Below are positions 6,198-12,309 of a stretch of DNA of 14,474 nt, piece by piece. Made by a program: the position numbers and the translations under genes. Under the pieces are notes generated by a model. The model saw only the letters and a program-made list of their open reading frames with translations. It was not told where the DNA came from and did no database searches. Source of the DNA: Candidatus Woesearchaeota archaeon (GTDB lineage: Archaea > Nanobdellota > Nanobdellia > Woesearchaeales > UBA525); contig DUGD01000062.1 in assembly GCA_013331575.1 (NCBI GenBank), positions 401 to 14,874 of the forward strand. The letters run 5' to 3'. The first letter of the stretch is position 1. Every line of letters starts with the position of its first letter.

Positions 6198-8042
6198 CTA
6201 GCCCATCAGTATCTCGACATTGTTGCCGAAGATCTTCTTGACATCCTCGAAGAGACGTTCATGCAAGAAGACGCGCGGCGGTATCTTGACGGTCGCAAGC
6301 GAATGCTCGAGCGCCTCGAGCGAACTCGCGGCCAAATTCACGATACGGCCTTCGTGCGTGAGGTCTCCTTTGAGAACCTCCTTCTCCTGCGCATCGAGGT
6401 CCATGATGATGAACGCGATGCTGTCAAGCAGCACGACCTCGCCGAAACGCTCGCCGTACTTCACGCGCACACGCGCGCGCTCAAGCTCCTTGCCGCGCTT
6501 GCGCTGCACATGCTCGATGACGTGCTTGAGGAACTCCCCAGCATCCTTATGGAGCTGCGAGACTTCGGCGCGCGAGAGTTTCCCCGCGTCGTAATCGCGC
6601 TTCGCCTTGTGCACCTCTTTGAGGATACGCAAGTACCGCTCGGGAATGATGCCCTTATGCACGATCTCTTTCTCGAAGAGCTTTACGCACTCGTCATCGC
6701 TCGCGCGCTCGATGCCTTCGAGCTTGAGGACATCACGGATGACCGTGATGACCGATTCGTAGATGTGGACCGTGCTCTCGAGCTCCTTGCGCTCCTCGAT
6801 GGCCTGGTACAGTTTAGAGAGCGCCTTGAGGTACTTCTCGGCCTTCTCGAGCATATCCTGGACCTCGTGGCCGGTGATGTTCTTCTTGATACCATACTCG
6901 ACATCCTTATGCGTCTTGAGCACGTGCTCCCAGAACACCACGTGCTCTTCGCTGAAGAGCTTCTCTTTCTTCACGAAAATCTCACGCATGACCTCCGCGA
7001 GCTCGCGGGGAGCGGGAGGCGGCAGGCCGTAGAGCATGAGCGCCGCCTGGCTAGGCGTGAGGACAGTATACCAGATGTCCTCTACCGCGATATCCTTGAG
7101 CTTGAAACGGATGCGATCGAGCATCTGGTCGCCCGTGGAACGGTAGAGGTCGATGGCTTCGCTCGAAGGGCGTATCTTGCCCATCTTAAGTAAGTGCTTC
7201 CACGGCATGAAGATACCACGGTCGTAGAGCGGTACGCCATCGCGCAGGAAGGTGAAGATGATAGGGTTGGCCTCCTTGATATTATCCCAGAAGTCGGTCA
7301 GGATATAGACTTGGATGGAGAGCTTGTTCTGCACACCCGTCATCTGACCAGCCTGGATCGCCATATCGTTGATGATACCGCGCAGCTTGTCCTTGAGTTC
7401 AGTGCGCGTCATCTTCTTGACATCGGTATCATCGATGACGATGTAGACGTCGATATCCGAGTTCGGATTCGCCTTGCCGCGCACCAGGCTTCCGCCGAGC
7501 ACGTAGCACGCGATGTACTTCTCGAACTTCTTGATGACCATAGACCTGTGGATCTCGCAGATCTTGATCGCGGCGAGCATACCGGTATCGTAGACAGGCG
7601 CGCTCACGGCGAGGACCTGCAAGAGATCGTACTTCGCATCGTAGCAGGATTGCCAGAGCTCCGTGATAAGGAGGACATCGATCGCCATCTGCTCATCCAC
7701 GTCCTTCGCGACTTGGCCCATGGCGGCAGTGAGCTTCTCATGCAGCTCGTCTTTGGACATCTTCGTGCTGTCTTGATCATCCACGAGGATGATGACATTG
7801 ACCTTATCCTTGCGCTCCCCTTCCTGTTCGGGCGGTGCGAGCGCGATACCCATGACGTACCCTTCGAATTTAGCGAGGAGTTTCTCCTTGAATTTGTCGA
7901 GCATGACTTTCATATTCTCCATACGCTCCTTGACTTCCGGAGACATCGGCGGAGGAACATCGGCAATCGACGTTTCCACACCAGCAGGTTCAGAAACAGC
8001 GGGCGCGGTGTTGCTCTCATGCGAAGAATTCTTTTTTGCCAT
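6198..8042 (-). CDS. Tandem nucleotidyltransferase-fold protein with HEPN-like helical region (614 aa)
   Basis: Residue numbers count from the ATG at 8042; a TTG codon just before it is less likely. After a ~30-residue disordered N-terminus comes a first nucleotidyltransferase-like domain (about 45-155) that lacks the GS and DxD motifs. A second one (about 165-275) carries VLGGSLVRGKANPNSDIDVYIVI, with GGS at 183-185 and SDID at 195-198. The two align through DKFKEKLLAKFEGY/IKKFEKYIACY, IAIDVLLITELW/LSIQVYILTDFW and APVYDTGML/VPLYDRGIF, so they are a duplication. After that, LTPSQAALMLYGLPPPAPREL (about 328-348) leads into a long alpha-helical, HEPN-like region and a small C-terminal alpha/beta end. 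Nucleotidyltransferase plus HEPN arrangements often act on nucleic acid or nucleotides; the substrate here is unknown. Transcribed alone from a TATA box at 8075-8082. Confidence 0.82.
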   Translation of the reverse strand: MAKKNSSHESNTAPAVSEPAGVETSIADVPPPMSPEVKERMENMKVMLDKFKEKLLAKFEGYVMGIALAPPEQEGERKDKVNVIILVDDQDSTKMSKDELHEKLTAAMGQVAKDVDEQMAIDVLLITELWQSCYDAKYDLLQVLAVSAPVYDTGMLAAIKICEIHRSMVIKKFEKYIACYVLGGSLVRGKANPNSDIDVYIVIDDTDVKKMTRTELKDKLRGIINDMAIQAGQMTGVQNKLSIQVYILTDFWDNIKEANPIIFTFLRDGVPLYDRGIFMPWKHLLKMGKIRPSSEAIDLYRSTGDQMLDRIRFKLKDIAVEDIWYTVLTPSQAALMLYGLPPPAPRELAEVMREIFVKKEKLFSEEHVVFWEHVLKTHKDVEYGIKKNITGHEVQDMLEKAEKYLKALSKLYQAIEERKELESTVHIYESVITVIRDVLKLEGIERASDDECVKLFEKEIVHKGIIPERYLRILKEVHKAKRDYDAGKLSRAEVSQLHKDAGEFLKHVIEHVQRKRGKELERARVRVKYGERFGEVVLLDSIAFIIMDLDAQEKEVLKGDLTHEGRIVNLAASSLEALEHSLATVKIPPRVFLHERLFEDVKKIFGNNVEILMG

Positions 8043-8074
8043 CAAAGATCACAGTTCTTCGGTGCCGACGGGAG

Positions 8075-8082
8075 TTTATAAA
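8075..8082 (-). promoter_or_regulatory. TATA box of the nucleotidyltransferase gene, possibly bidirectional
   Basis: TTTATAAA is centred ~37 nt before the ATG at 8042, giving an ~11-nt leader. The core is palindromic, so on the plus strand it would predict a start near 8105, just ahead of structured element copy B. Confidence 0.6.
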
Positions 8083-8125
8083 GGTTTGGGGATGAGAAAT
8101 AGAAGTAAGCAACACCGGAAACCCG

Positions 8126-8345
8126 ATCGCTGCCTTGGCGTGCATCCTGAGGGGTGAGTTCGCGAGACGAAATCGAAGCGACAATGCGAACCCCGAGGCA
8201 CGGAGGATTCGGACTGTTATCCGAATCCTTGTACCGGGATACCGCGTATCCTCGGCAATTCGAGAGTAGATGCGCCGCAGCGATAGGATGAGACGAAATA
8301 GTTGATGACTCACAACAAGAAGCAGTTGACAGTGAGCGATGCACT
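8126..8345 (+). ncRNA. Structured intergenic RNA-like element, copy B
   Basis: The closing helix is ATCGCTGC (8126-8133) with GCAGCGAT (8277-8284), 8 bp perfect. A CTT bulge follows, then GGCG (8137-8140) with CGCC (8273-8276). Inside are GTTCGC (8158-8163) with GCGAAC (8186-8191), extended by GGG (8152-8154) with CCC (8192-8194) past a TGA bulge. Also present are GGATTCGG (8205-8212) with CCGAATCC (8221-8228), and GGATAC (8237-8242) with GTATCC (8246-8251). The 3' tail from 8282 (GATAGGATGAGACG, then AATAGTTGA) is nearly identical to the tail of copy C and extends to about GATGCACTCGAGA near 8345. The element fills the gap between the nucleotidyltransferase promoter and the transglutaminase stop. 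No open frame in it looks coding. Strand and exact ends are uncertain; the family is not recognised. Confidence 0.65.
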
Positions 8346-8411
8346 CGAGATCAGGGATGTTAGCACACTCTTGCCGCGGCGGAAGTCAACAATTAAATGA
8401 CTACAGACAAC

Positions 8412-9719
8412 TCATCGCCGCGCGTGCCAGGTAGCATAGCTCGACCGTGCCTCACGCGCCTGCAGAAGTTCGAGCGCAGACCGCGCGAGACGAACGTATG
8501 ACTCCACCTCAGTCCGAGAGAACGAGCGATTGTTCAGGCTATCGGTCGCATAGCGGTCGTCATCGCCAAGCGATGCTGCAGGAATAATAGCAGAGAACAG
8601 AGTGCCATGCAATCGGCGAGCGTCGTTTGCGTAGATACTGAAGAAGGTCGGACGATACGACTCGTCGAAGAACACCGTTGTGCGCCGATACGCGGAATGA
8701 GTATCCTGTTGCTCCACGGTGACCTGCCAATGACGCTTCTCCAAGGAATATCTCGCATCCATATCAGTGATAACACTCAAACGGTTATTGGTTGTATCAC
8801 GCGATGGTATAAGCGCATCATCAATAGACAATGCCATCCCATCAGGGTACTGCCGTTTTGAATAGGTGCCGTAATCGAGCTTTTCGCTCTCGAACGCGAC
8901 GCCGATCTCGCGCTGCAAGTCGACGTTATTACGGGTAGTCGTCTGAAGCGTTATCTGCGGGCCTGCCGCGAGCAATCTATCATCGAACGCGACGTTTCGC
9001 ACTGTTGCCTTGGTCCACAAGTGCTGTAGCGCGACTTCGGATGCGACGGCATCGATAGTCGAGTACACCGGCATCGTGAAATCGCCGTTGCTGATGCCCG
9101 CGGTGCCATACTTGTTCGTCGTGCGGTCACGGTACACCGCGATGATATGGCCATCGCCCTGCTCTGGCATGAGCGCGAGACCGGAGACATCATAACCGAG
9201 ATTGCGTAATAGACCGGCCATCAGCACGAATCCCTCCTTGCAGTTTCCGGCTCGTTTCTCCAAGATGGCGGGGACGCGGTTGTACAGATTGTCGCTTCCG
9301 CGACCAAAGACGAGCGAAGAACGACGCACATAATCGATGTTGCGGCTCACCCATTGCTGTGCCTGCTCTGGAGAGCCGATCTCGCCAAGAATCGCCTCCA
9401 ACCCCTTTGATCGAACAGATATTCCGACAGGACGCTGCACCGGTGCATCAGAGTATCGCGGTACAGTTGAGTACACCCGATGTTCAGGCGACGTCGGAAC
9501 GGGAGTGCGCGTTGGCGCGACCTCACGCTTCACAATGATAGGTACAGTAGCGATAGGCACCGTAGCGATGGCTGGAGTACGGGCGGCGACAGGTGTTGAG
9601 CCGGTAGGCGTTGGAGCAACGTAGCCAGTGGCCCGCAACGGCCTCTTCGTCTGCGCCATCATCGGCGTCGTGGCAAGAGTGGCTGCGAGTACCGCTGCCG
9701 AAAGGTTTCTGAAACGCAT
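8412..9719 (-). CDS. Secreted transglutaminase-like cysteine peptidase family protein (435 aa)
   Basis: An N-terminal signal peptide is visible: MRFRN, then a hydrophobic Ala/Leu/Thr stretch to about residue 22 with a likely cleavage at MMAQ. A Pro/Thr/Val-rich linker follows (about 25-95) containing ATVPI twice in a row and many TP pairs. The catalytic core has the transglutaminase-like Cys in AGNCKEGFVLMAGLLRNLG (C160), the His in GDGHIIAVYRD (H191) and an acidic residue in ISNGDF (D213), the Cys-His-Asp order of the fold. About 220 further residues of beta-rich sequence (YSLEKRHWQVTVEQQD, RRTTVFFDESY) have no recognised domain. It is probably extracellular or cell-surface tethered, cleaving or crosslinking peptides. 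The ATG at 9719 fits a TATA-like box near 9745. The gene is divergent from L15e. Confidence 0.75.
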   Translation of the reverse strand: MRFRNLSAAVLAATLATTPMMAQTKRPLRATGYVAPTPTGSTPVAARTPAIATVPIATVPIIVKREVAPTRTPVPTSPEHRVYSTVPRYSDAPVQRPVGISVRSKGLEAILGEIGSPEQAQQWVSRNIDYVRRSSLVFGRGSDNLYNRVPAILEKRAGNCKEGFVLMAGLLRNLGYDVSGLALMPEQGDGHIIAVYRDRTTNKYGTAGISNGDFTMPVYSTIDAVASEVALQHLWTKATVRNVAFDDRLLAAGPQITLQTTTRNNVDLQREIGVAFESEKLDYGTYSKRQYPDGMALSIDDALIPSRDTTNNRLSVITDMDARYSLEKRHWQVTVEQQDTHSAYRRTTVFFDESYRPTFFSIYANDARRLHGTLFSAIIPAASLGDDDRYATDSLNNRSFSRTEVESYVRLARSALELLQAREARSSYATWHARR

Positions 9720-9738
9720 AGTCTCAGGAATCCGGATG

Positions 9739-9751
9739 ATTTGTTAAAGTT
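9739..9751 (-). promoter_or_regulatory. Weak TATA-like box of the transglutaminase gene
   Basis: The minus strand reads AACTTTAACAAAT, centred ~26 nt before the ATG at 9719. The spacing is right but the match is weak. Confidence 0.35.
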
Positions 9752-9753
9752 GA

Positions 9754-9909
9754 TGGTGTGCAAAAAGAGGCCGCCTTGGAGTAAACCCACGACGCGAGTA
9801 TTTTCTGAAGGAAAATCTTGCGAGCGGCGTGATAATCCTGCGAGGGACCGAGCAGTACGAACTCCGCGGCGAGAGTACAGTCGTCGTCATCGAAGGAATA
9901 CCTTTATAA
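9754..9909 (+). pseudogene. Coding-like open frame without a start codon (51 codons), possible gene remnant
   Basis: This frame follows a TGA at 9751-9753 and runs to TAA at 9907-9909. It encodes a protein-like stretch including REYFLKENLASGVIILRG, EQYELRGE and STVVVIEGIPL. The amphipathic strand pattern and G/C-rich third positions resemble real genes nearby. There is no ATG or TTG; the only GTG (9829) would leave 26 residues. The TAA overlaps the L15e TATA box. It may be the truncated 3' end of a lost gene, a gene with an unusual start, or chance. I do not recognise the sequence. Confidence 0.3.
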
Positions 9910-9910
9910 A
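9901..9910 (+). promoter_or_regulatory. TATA box of L15e
   Basis: CCTTTATAAA predicts a start near 9932, leaving a leader of about 77 nt, the longest leader of any protein gene in the window. Confidence 0.6.
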
Positions 9911-9941
9911 CCATCGGCGGTTTCTTCGTCATATACCAGAG

Positions 9942-9995
9942 ATGTGGCGGATTGCTTCGCTGAATCTGGCCGGAAATATGTTCCGGAGAAAATAA
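9942..9995 (+). CDS. Possible 17-codon upstream ORF in the L15e leader
   Basis: An ATG about 10 nt from the predicted transcript start opens MWRIASLNLAGNMFRRK and stops with TAA two nt before the L15e Shine-Dalgarno site. It overlaps the leader hairpin at 9970-9986. The near-leaderless position and the tight coupling to the ribosome-binding site make translation possible. It has no Shine-Dalgarno site of its own and may be chance. Confidence 0.25.
   Translation: MWRIASLNLAGNMFRRK
9970..9986 (+). promoter_or_regulatory. Perfect hairpin in the L15e leader
   Basis: CCGGAA (9970-9975) pairs with TTCCGG (9981-9986) around a 5-nt loop. It ends 10 nt before the Shine-Dalgarno GGAGG (9997-10001), a position where it could modulate translation of the ribosomal protein. 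Confidence 0.45.
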
Positions 9996-10008
9996 CGGAG
10001 GCACCAAC

Positions 10009-10572
10009 ATGGGATATCTCAAATACGTCAAGCAAGCTTTCAACGCTCCTTCTGAAGAGATTAAAGCGGTCCAGCGCGAGCGCTTACTCGAGATGCGCCG
10101 CGAGCCGGTCGTCCACCGCATCGAGCGCCCCACGCGCATCGATCGCGCGCGCAGCTTAGGCTACAAGGCAAAGCCCGGTGTTCTCATCGCACGTGTGCGC
10201 GTCCGCCGCGGTAAGCACGTCCGCCCCGATATCAAGGGCGGCCGCAGACCTTCGCGATTCCACCAGGACAAGAACCTGCACAAGAACTACCAGCAGATAG
10301 CTGAGGAGCGCGCAGCGACGAACTACCTCAACTGCGAAGTCTTAGGCAGCTACCAGGCGGGCCAAGACGGTTACTCATACTGGTTCGAGGTCATCCTCGT
10401 CGATCGATCGCACCCCGTTGTGCTTGCTGACAAGCGTCTCATCGGCATCGCAGCCCAGACGGGCCGCGTCTTCCGCGGAGTCACATCGGCAGGTCGCCGT
10501 GGCCGTGGTCTGCGCAGCAAGGGACAAGGTGCCGAGAAGGTGCGCCCGAGCCGCCAGGCGAACGGATACTAG
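10009..10572 (+). CDS. rpl15e: 50S ribosomal protein L15e (187 aa)
   Basis: L15e is an archaeal/eukaryotic large-subunit ribosomal protein with no bacterial homologue. It begins MGYLKYVKQAFNAPSEE and continues with RPTRIDRARSLGYKAKPGVLIARVRVRRGK, then GRRPSRFHQDKNLHKNYQQIAEERAA, LNCEVLGSYQAGQDGYSYWFEVILVDRSHP, and a basic Gly/Arg-rich C-terminus (RRGRGLRSKGQGAEKVRPS). This matches the family over its full length. The start is backed by GGAGG at 9997-10001, 7 nt upstream. It stands alone here, not in a ribosomal operon, and its long leader with hairpin and uORF suggests its own control. A strong T-tract follows. Confidence 0.97.
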   Translation: MGYLKYVKQAFNAPSEEIKAVQRERLLEMRREPVVHRIERPTRIDRARSLGYKAKPGVLIARVRVRRGKHVRPDIKGGRRPSRFHQDKNLHKNYQQIAEERAATNYLNCEVLGSYQAGQDGYSYWFEVILVDRSHPVVLADKRLIGIAAQTGRVFRGVTSAGRRGRGLRSKGQGAEKVRPSRQANGY

Positions 10573-10576
10573 ACAG

Positions 10577-10612
10577 AGTTTTTCTTTCTTTTTTTCATAG
10601 TTTTTCTTATCA
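10577..10612 (+). terminator. T-rich terminator after L15e
   Basis: Repeated T runs (up to 7) start 7 nt after the stop codon, with no clear hairpin. Confidence 0.6.
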
Positions 10613-10674
10613 TTCAAAAACTGCTAGAGAGATCGCTACGCAATCAGCGTCGTCAGTTCAGCAACAGTACGACT

Positions 10675-10848
10675 CGCTGCCTTGGCGTGCAGTCTGAGGG
10701 CGGAGCGTGGCTAGGCAGCAGCCGACGCCACCATGCGACGCCCGAAACAACCCTCAAGTATATCCGCCGCAGCGATAGGATTAGACGCAATAGTTGACTA
10801 CAGACGAGAAGGTGTAGTTGACGACTACACAACTAACGATGCAGCGAG
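10675..10848 (+). ncRNA. Structured intergenic RNA-like element, copy C
   Basis: The closing helix is CGCTGC (10675-10680) with GCAGCG (10769-10774). A CTT bulge follows, then GGCG (10684-10687) with CGCC (10765-10768). Next inside, TGAGGG (10695-10700) pairs with CCCTCA (10751-10756), and an irregular GC-rich arm is closed by GTGGC with GCCAC. The 3' tail (GATAGGATTAGACG, then AATAGTTGA) matches copy B, and a 6-bp hairpin GTGTAG (10812-10817) with CTACAC (10825-10830) follows. Near the end, GCAGCGAG (10841-10848) is perfectly complementary to CTCGCTGC (10673-10680 region), offering an alternative partner for the 5' strand. The inner arms share little sequence with copy B although the frame is conserved. 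It lies between L15e and the convergent DUF483-like gene. Confidence 0.63.
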
Positions 10849-10863
10849 AAAAGGATTGTTGTG

Positions 10864-11595
10864 TTAGCTTATCGCGCGAAGCTTCTTGTGCTTTCGCAAT
10901 TGTGCCTCAAACTGTGCGTTGTACGTGCCGAGAAACCATTGGCGAGTAGACTGTAATTCTCTTTCCTTCGTAAGTGCGTCCCAGTATTCTTTGTGCGCTT
11001 CGCGTTCTGGTTCGCCTTCCCAATTGAATTCAACGAGTGCCCTCGCCGCATCAGGGTCGTTTCTTTCAAGAGCATCTTTCCACGTATTGAGCGTCGCTAT
11101 CGCGTCATCGCAGTGCGCGCTGCAAGGAGTGAATGCCGGAGGTCGATAATCAAAGACTGCAGGATAACTACCATGCTCCGCAATCATCGCCCCTAGCTCT
11201 CTTCTAAAAGGGTGTTTCGTATCGCTTTTTTTCGCACCGAAAGGTCGTATCATGCTTTGGTGAGAGTATTCTTTGACGCAACATTGAGGATACCCTAAGA
11301 ATTTTCCATCAATGCGATGGATATCTGCAACAGTTTTGTTGGTTAGTGGCTGTAGTTTGTCCCTGAAGAACTCTCTAAGTCGTTCTGGTGCAGCGACGCA
11401 CGCGTGGAGGTGGATGTCATACTGCGACGATCTGGAGGTGCATTCAAGATCGCTCTCTCTGATAATGCGCTGGAAAGGCCCCCAATCGCCTGCGATAAAC
11501 GCGCCGGGTTTCACATCTTCAATTACTAGTAATAACTCTGCGCGTAGGAATGGATCTATAGACCGCCAATCCTCCGATGCATAAAGCGGATTCAC
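10864..11595 (-). CDS. DUF483-like cysteine-motif protein (243 aa)
   Basis: The protein carries LGYPQCCVKEY (C105, C106) and, about 50 residues on, FTPCSAHCDDAI (C158, C162). The GYPxCC...PCSxxC pattern is what I recall for archaeal DUF483 proteins, whose biochemical role is not established. The four Cys could bind a metal or cluster; this is inference. No signal peptide or membrane segment is present, and the C-terminus is Lys/Arg-rich. The start is GTG at 11595, giving NPLYASEDW. A TATA box at 11616-11626, centred ~26 nt upstream, supports a leaderless transcript from exactly this GTG. It converges on L15e across element copy C. Confidence 0.6.
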   Translation of the reverse strand: MNPLYASEDWRSIDPFLRAELLLVIEDVKPGAFIAGDWGPFQRIIRESDLECTSRSSQYDIHLHACVAAPERLREFFRDKLQPLTNKTVADIHRIDGKFLGYPQCCVKEYSHQSMIRPFGAKKSDTKHPFRRELGAMIAEHGSYPAVFDYRPPAFTPCSAHCDDAIATLNTWKDALERNDPDAARALVEFNWEGEPEREAHKEYWDALTKERELQSTRQWFLGTYNAQFEAQLRKHKKLRAIS

Positions 11596-11615
11596 GCGCT
11601 ATGTTATGAGAAGGC

Positions 11616-11626
11616 TATTTATTAAT
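11616..11626 (-). promoter_or_regulatory. TATA box of the DUF483-like gene
   Basis: The minus strand reads ATTAATAAATA, centred ~26 nt before the GTG start. This supports that non-ATG start. Confidence 0.55.
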
Positions 11627-11638
11627 GTTGCCATTATT

Positions 11639-11656
11639 AACTACTGATTAGTAGTT
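11639..11656. promoter_or_regulatory. Perfect 7-bp inverted repeat upstream of the DUF483-like promoter
   Basis: AACTACT (11639-11645) and AGTAGTT (11650-11656) flank GATT, 12 bp upstream of the TATA box. It is a candidate operator or activator site. It shares TTAGTAGT with the inverted repeat at 12234-12254. Confidence 0.35.
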
Positions 11657-11737
11657 TAATACTGCAATTTTGGCAGACATAGAGAGTATACCTGAATAAC
11701 TCATCAACGTAAATGCACTGTAGCGAGAAGAATCAAA

Positions 11738-11765
11738 AGAGATAGAAAAACAGGATTGAAAAAAT
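11738..11765 (-). terminator. T-rich terminator of the 11766-12170 gene
   Basis: The minus strand has a T6 and then a T5 run directly after the stop codon. Confidence 0.5.
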
Positions 11766-12170
11766 CTAATAGCACGTATCCTTGAAGCCCGTGTGGCGTT
11801 CGACGCGGGCCTTGTACAGATCCCGCATCGAGTTGACATAGACGCGCTTCATCTGCTGGCGACGGGCATATGCGACCGCAGGATTCTCGGGCGCGGCCTT
11901 GACAGGAGTAGCGACGGACGACTCAAGTGAATCGCCCTGCGATGCACCATCCTTCACCATTGAACGCAGCTGACGCACCGCGGCGTGTGCATTCTCATAA
12001 CGAACGAACTCCTGCCACCCAGGGGAGAGGAGATCATAGTCACTTTTCGCAGCCTTAAGCTGGTTCCAGCCCGCTTTGGCAGCCTTGACATCACCGAAGG
12101 CGAGGACAGGATAGAGGCACTCGGCAACGAAGAAATTCTGCTCTTTCACAGTGGGTAAACGTATACTCAT
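11766..12170 (-). CDS. Hypothetical protein, unrecognised (134 aa)
   Basis: I do not recognise this protein. It begins MSIRLPTVKEQNFFVAECLYPVLAFGDVKAAKAGWNQ. It is mostly alpha-helical and Ala/Lys-rich, with a low-complexity linker (SLESSVATPVKAAPENPAV) separating the N-terminal helices from a basic C-terminal helix (RRQQMKRVYVNSMRDLYKARVERH). The frame extends to 12200, but the ATG at 12170 is preferred: the minus strand has AAGGTG about 5 nt before it, and a TATA box at 12201-12212 leaves room only for a very short leader. It is divergent from the small gene at 12310, sharing a ~140-bp promoter region. Confidence 0.65.
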   Translation of the reverse strand: MSIRLPTVKEQNFFVAECLYPVLAFGDVKAAKAGWNQLKAAKSDYDLLSPGWQEFVRYENAHAAVRQLRSMVKDGASQGDSLESSVATPVKAAPENPAVAYARRQQMKRVYVNSMRDLYKARVERHTGFKDTCY

Positions 12171-12200
12171 GGTATCACCTTGCAGCCTATCTAGACTCAA

Positions 12201-12212
12201 AAGTATATAAAT
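12201..12212 (-). promoter_or_regulatory. TATA box of the 11766-12170 gene
   Basis: The minus strand reads ATTTATATACTT, centred ~36 nt before the ATG. A second AT-rich candidate lies at 12217-12228. Confidence 0.5.
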
Positions 12213-12233
12213 ATTACTATTTTTTAACTATTT

Positions 12234-12254
12234 GTTAGTAGTAAAAATACTAAC
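12234..12254. promoter_or_regulatory. Perfect inverted repeat abutting a TATA box (candidate operator)
   Basis: GTTAGTA (12234-12240) and TACTAAC (12248-12254) flank a 7-nt spacer. The right arm directly adjoins the TATA box of the 12310 gene, covering the BRE position, so a bound dimer would block TFB. Confidence 0.45.
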
Positions 12255-12265
12255 CTTTATAAATG
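12255..12265 (+). promoter_or_regulatory. TATA box of the 12310-12738 gene
   Basis: CTTTATAAAT predicts a start near 12286 and a ~24-nt leader that contains the Shine-Dalgarno AGGAGG (12296-12301). Confidence 0.65.
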
Positions 12266-12309
12266 ATTCTTCGTCCCTACAAGCAGGAAGTATACAGGAG
12301 GAGACCTAT

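Noticed and set aside
6261..8081. Two long plus-strand open frames (310 and 295 codons) opposite the nucleotidyltransferase gene
   Set aside because: They are antisense to a clearly coding gene with recognisable motifs. Their products are Asp/His/Leu-rich shadows produced by codon bias, with no domain.
9744..10139. 131-codon minus-strand frame across the L15e promoter and 5' end
   Set aside because: It overlaps L15e coding sequence antisense, and its product resembles no protein.
3087..10848. The three elements as integron attC sites
   Set aside because: attC sites need the GTTRRRY/RYYYAAC core pair and follow cassette genes in one orientation. Neither is seen, and flanking genes are core genes on both strands.
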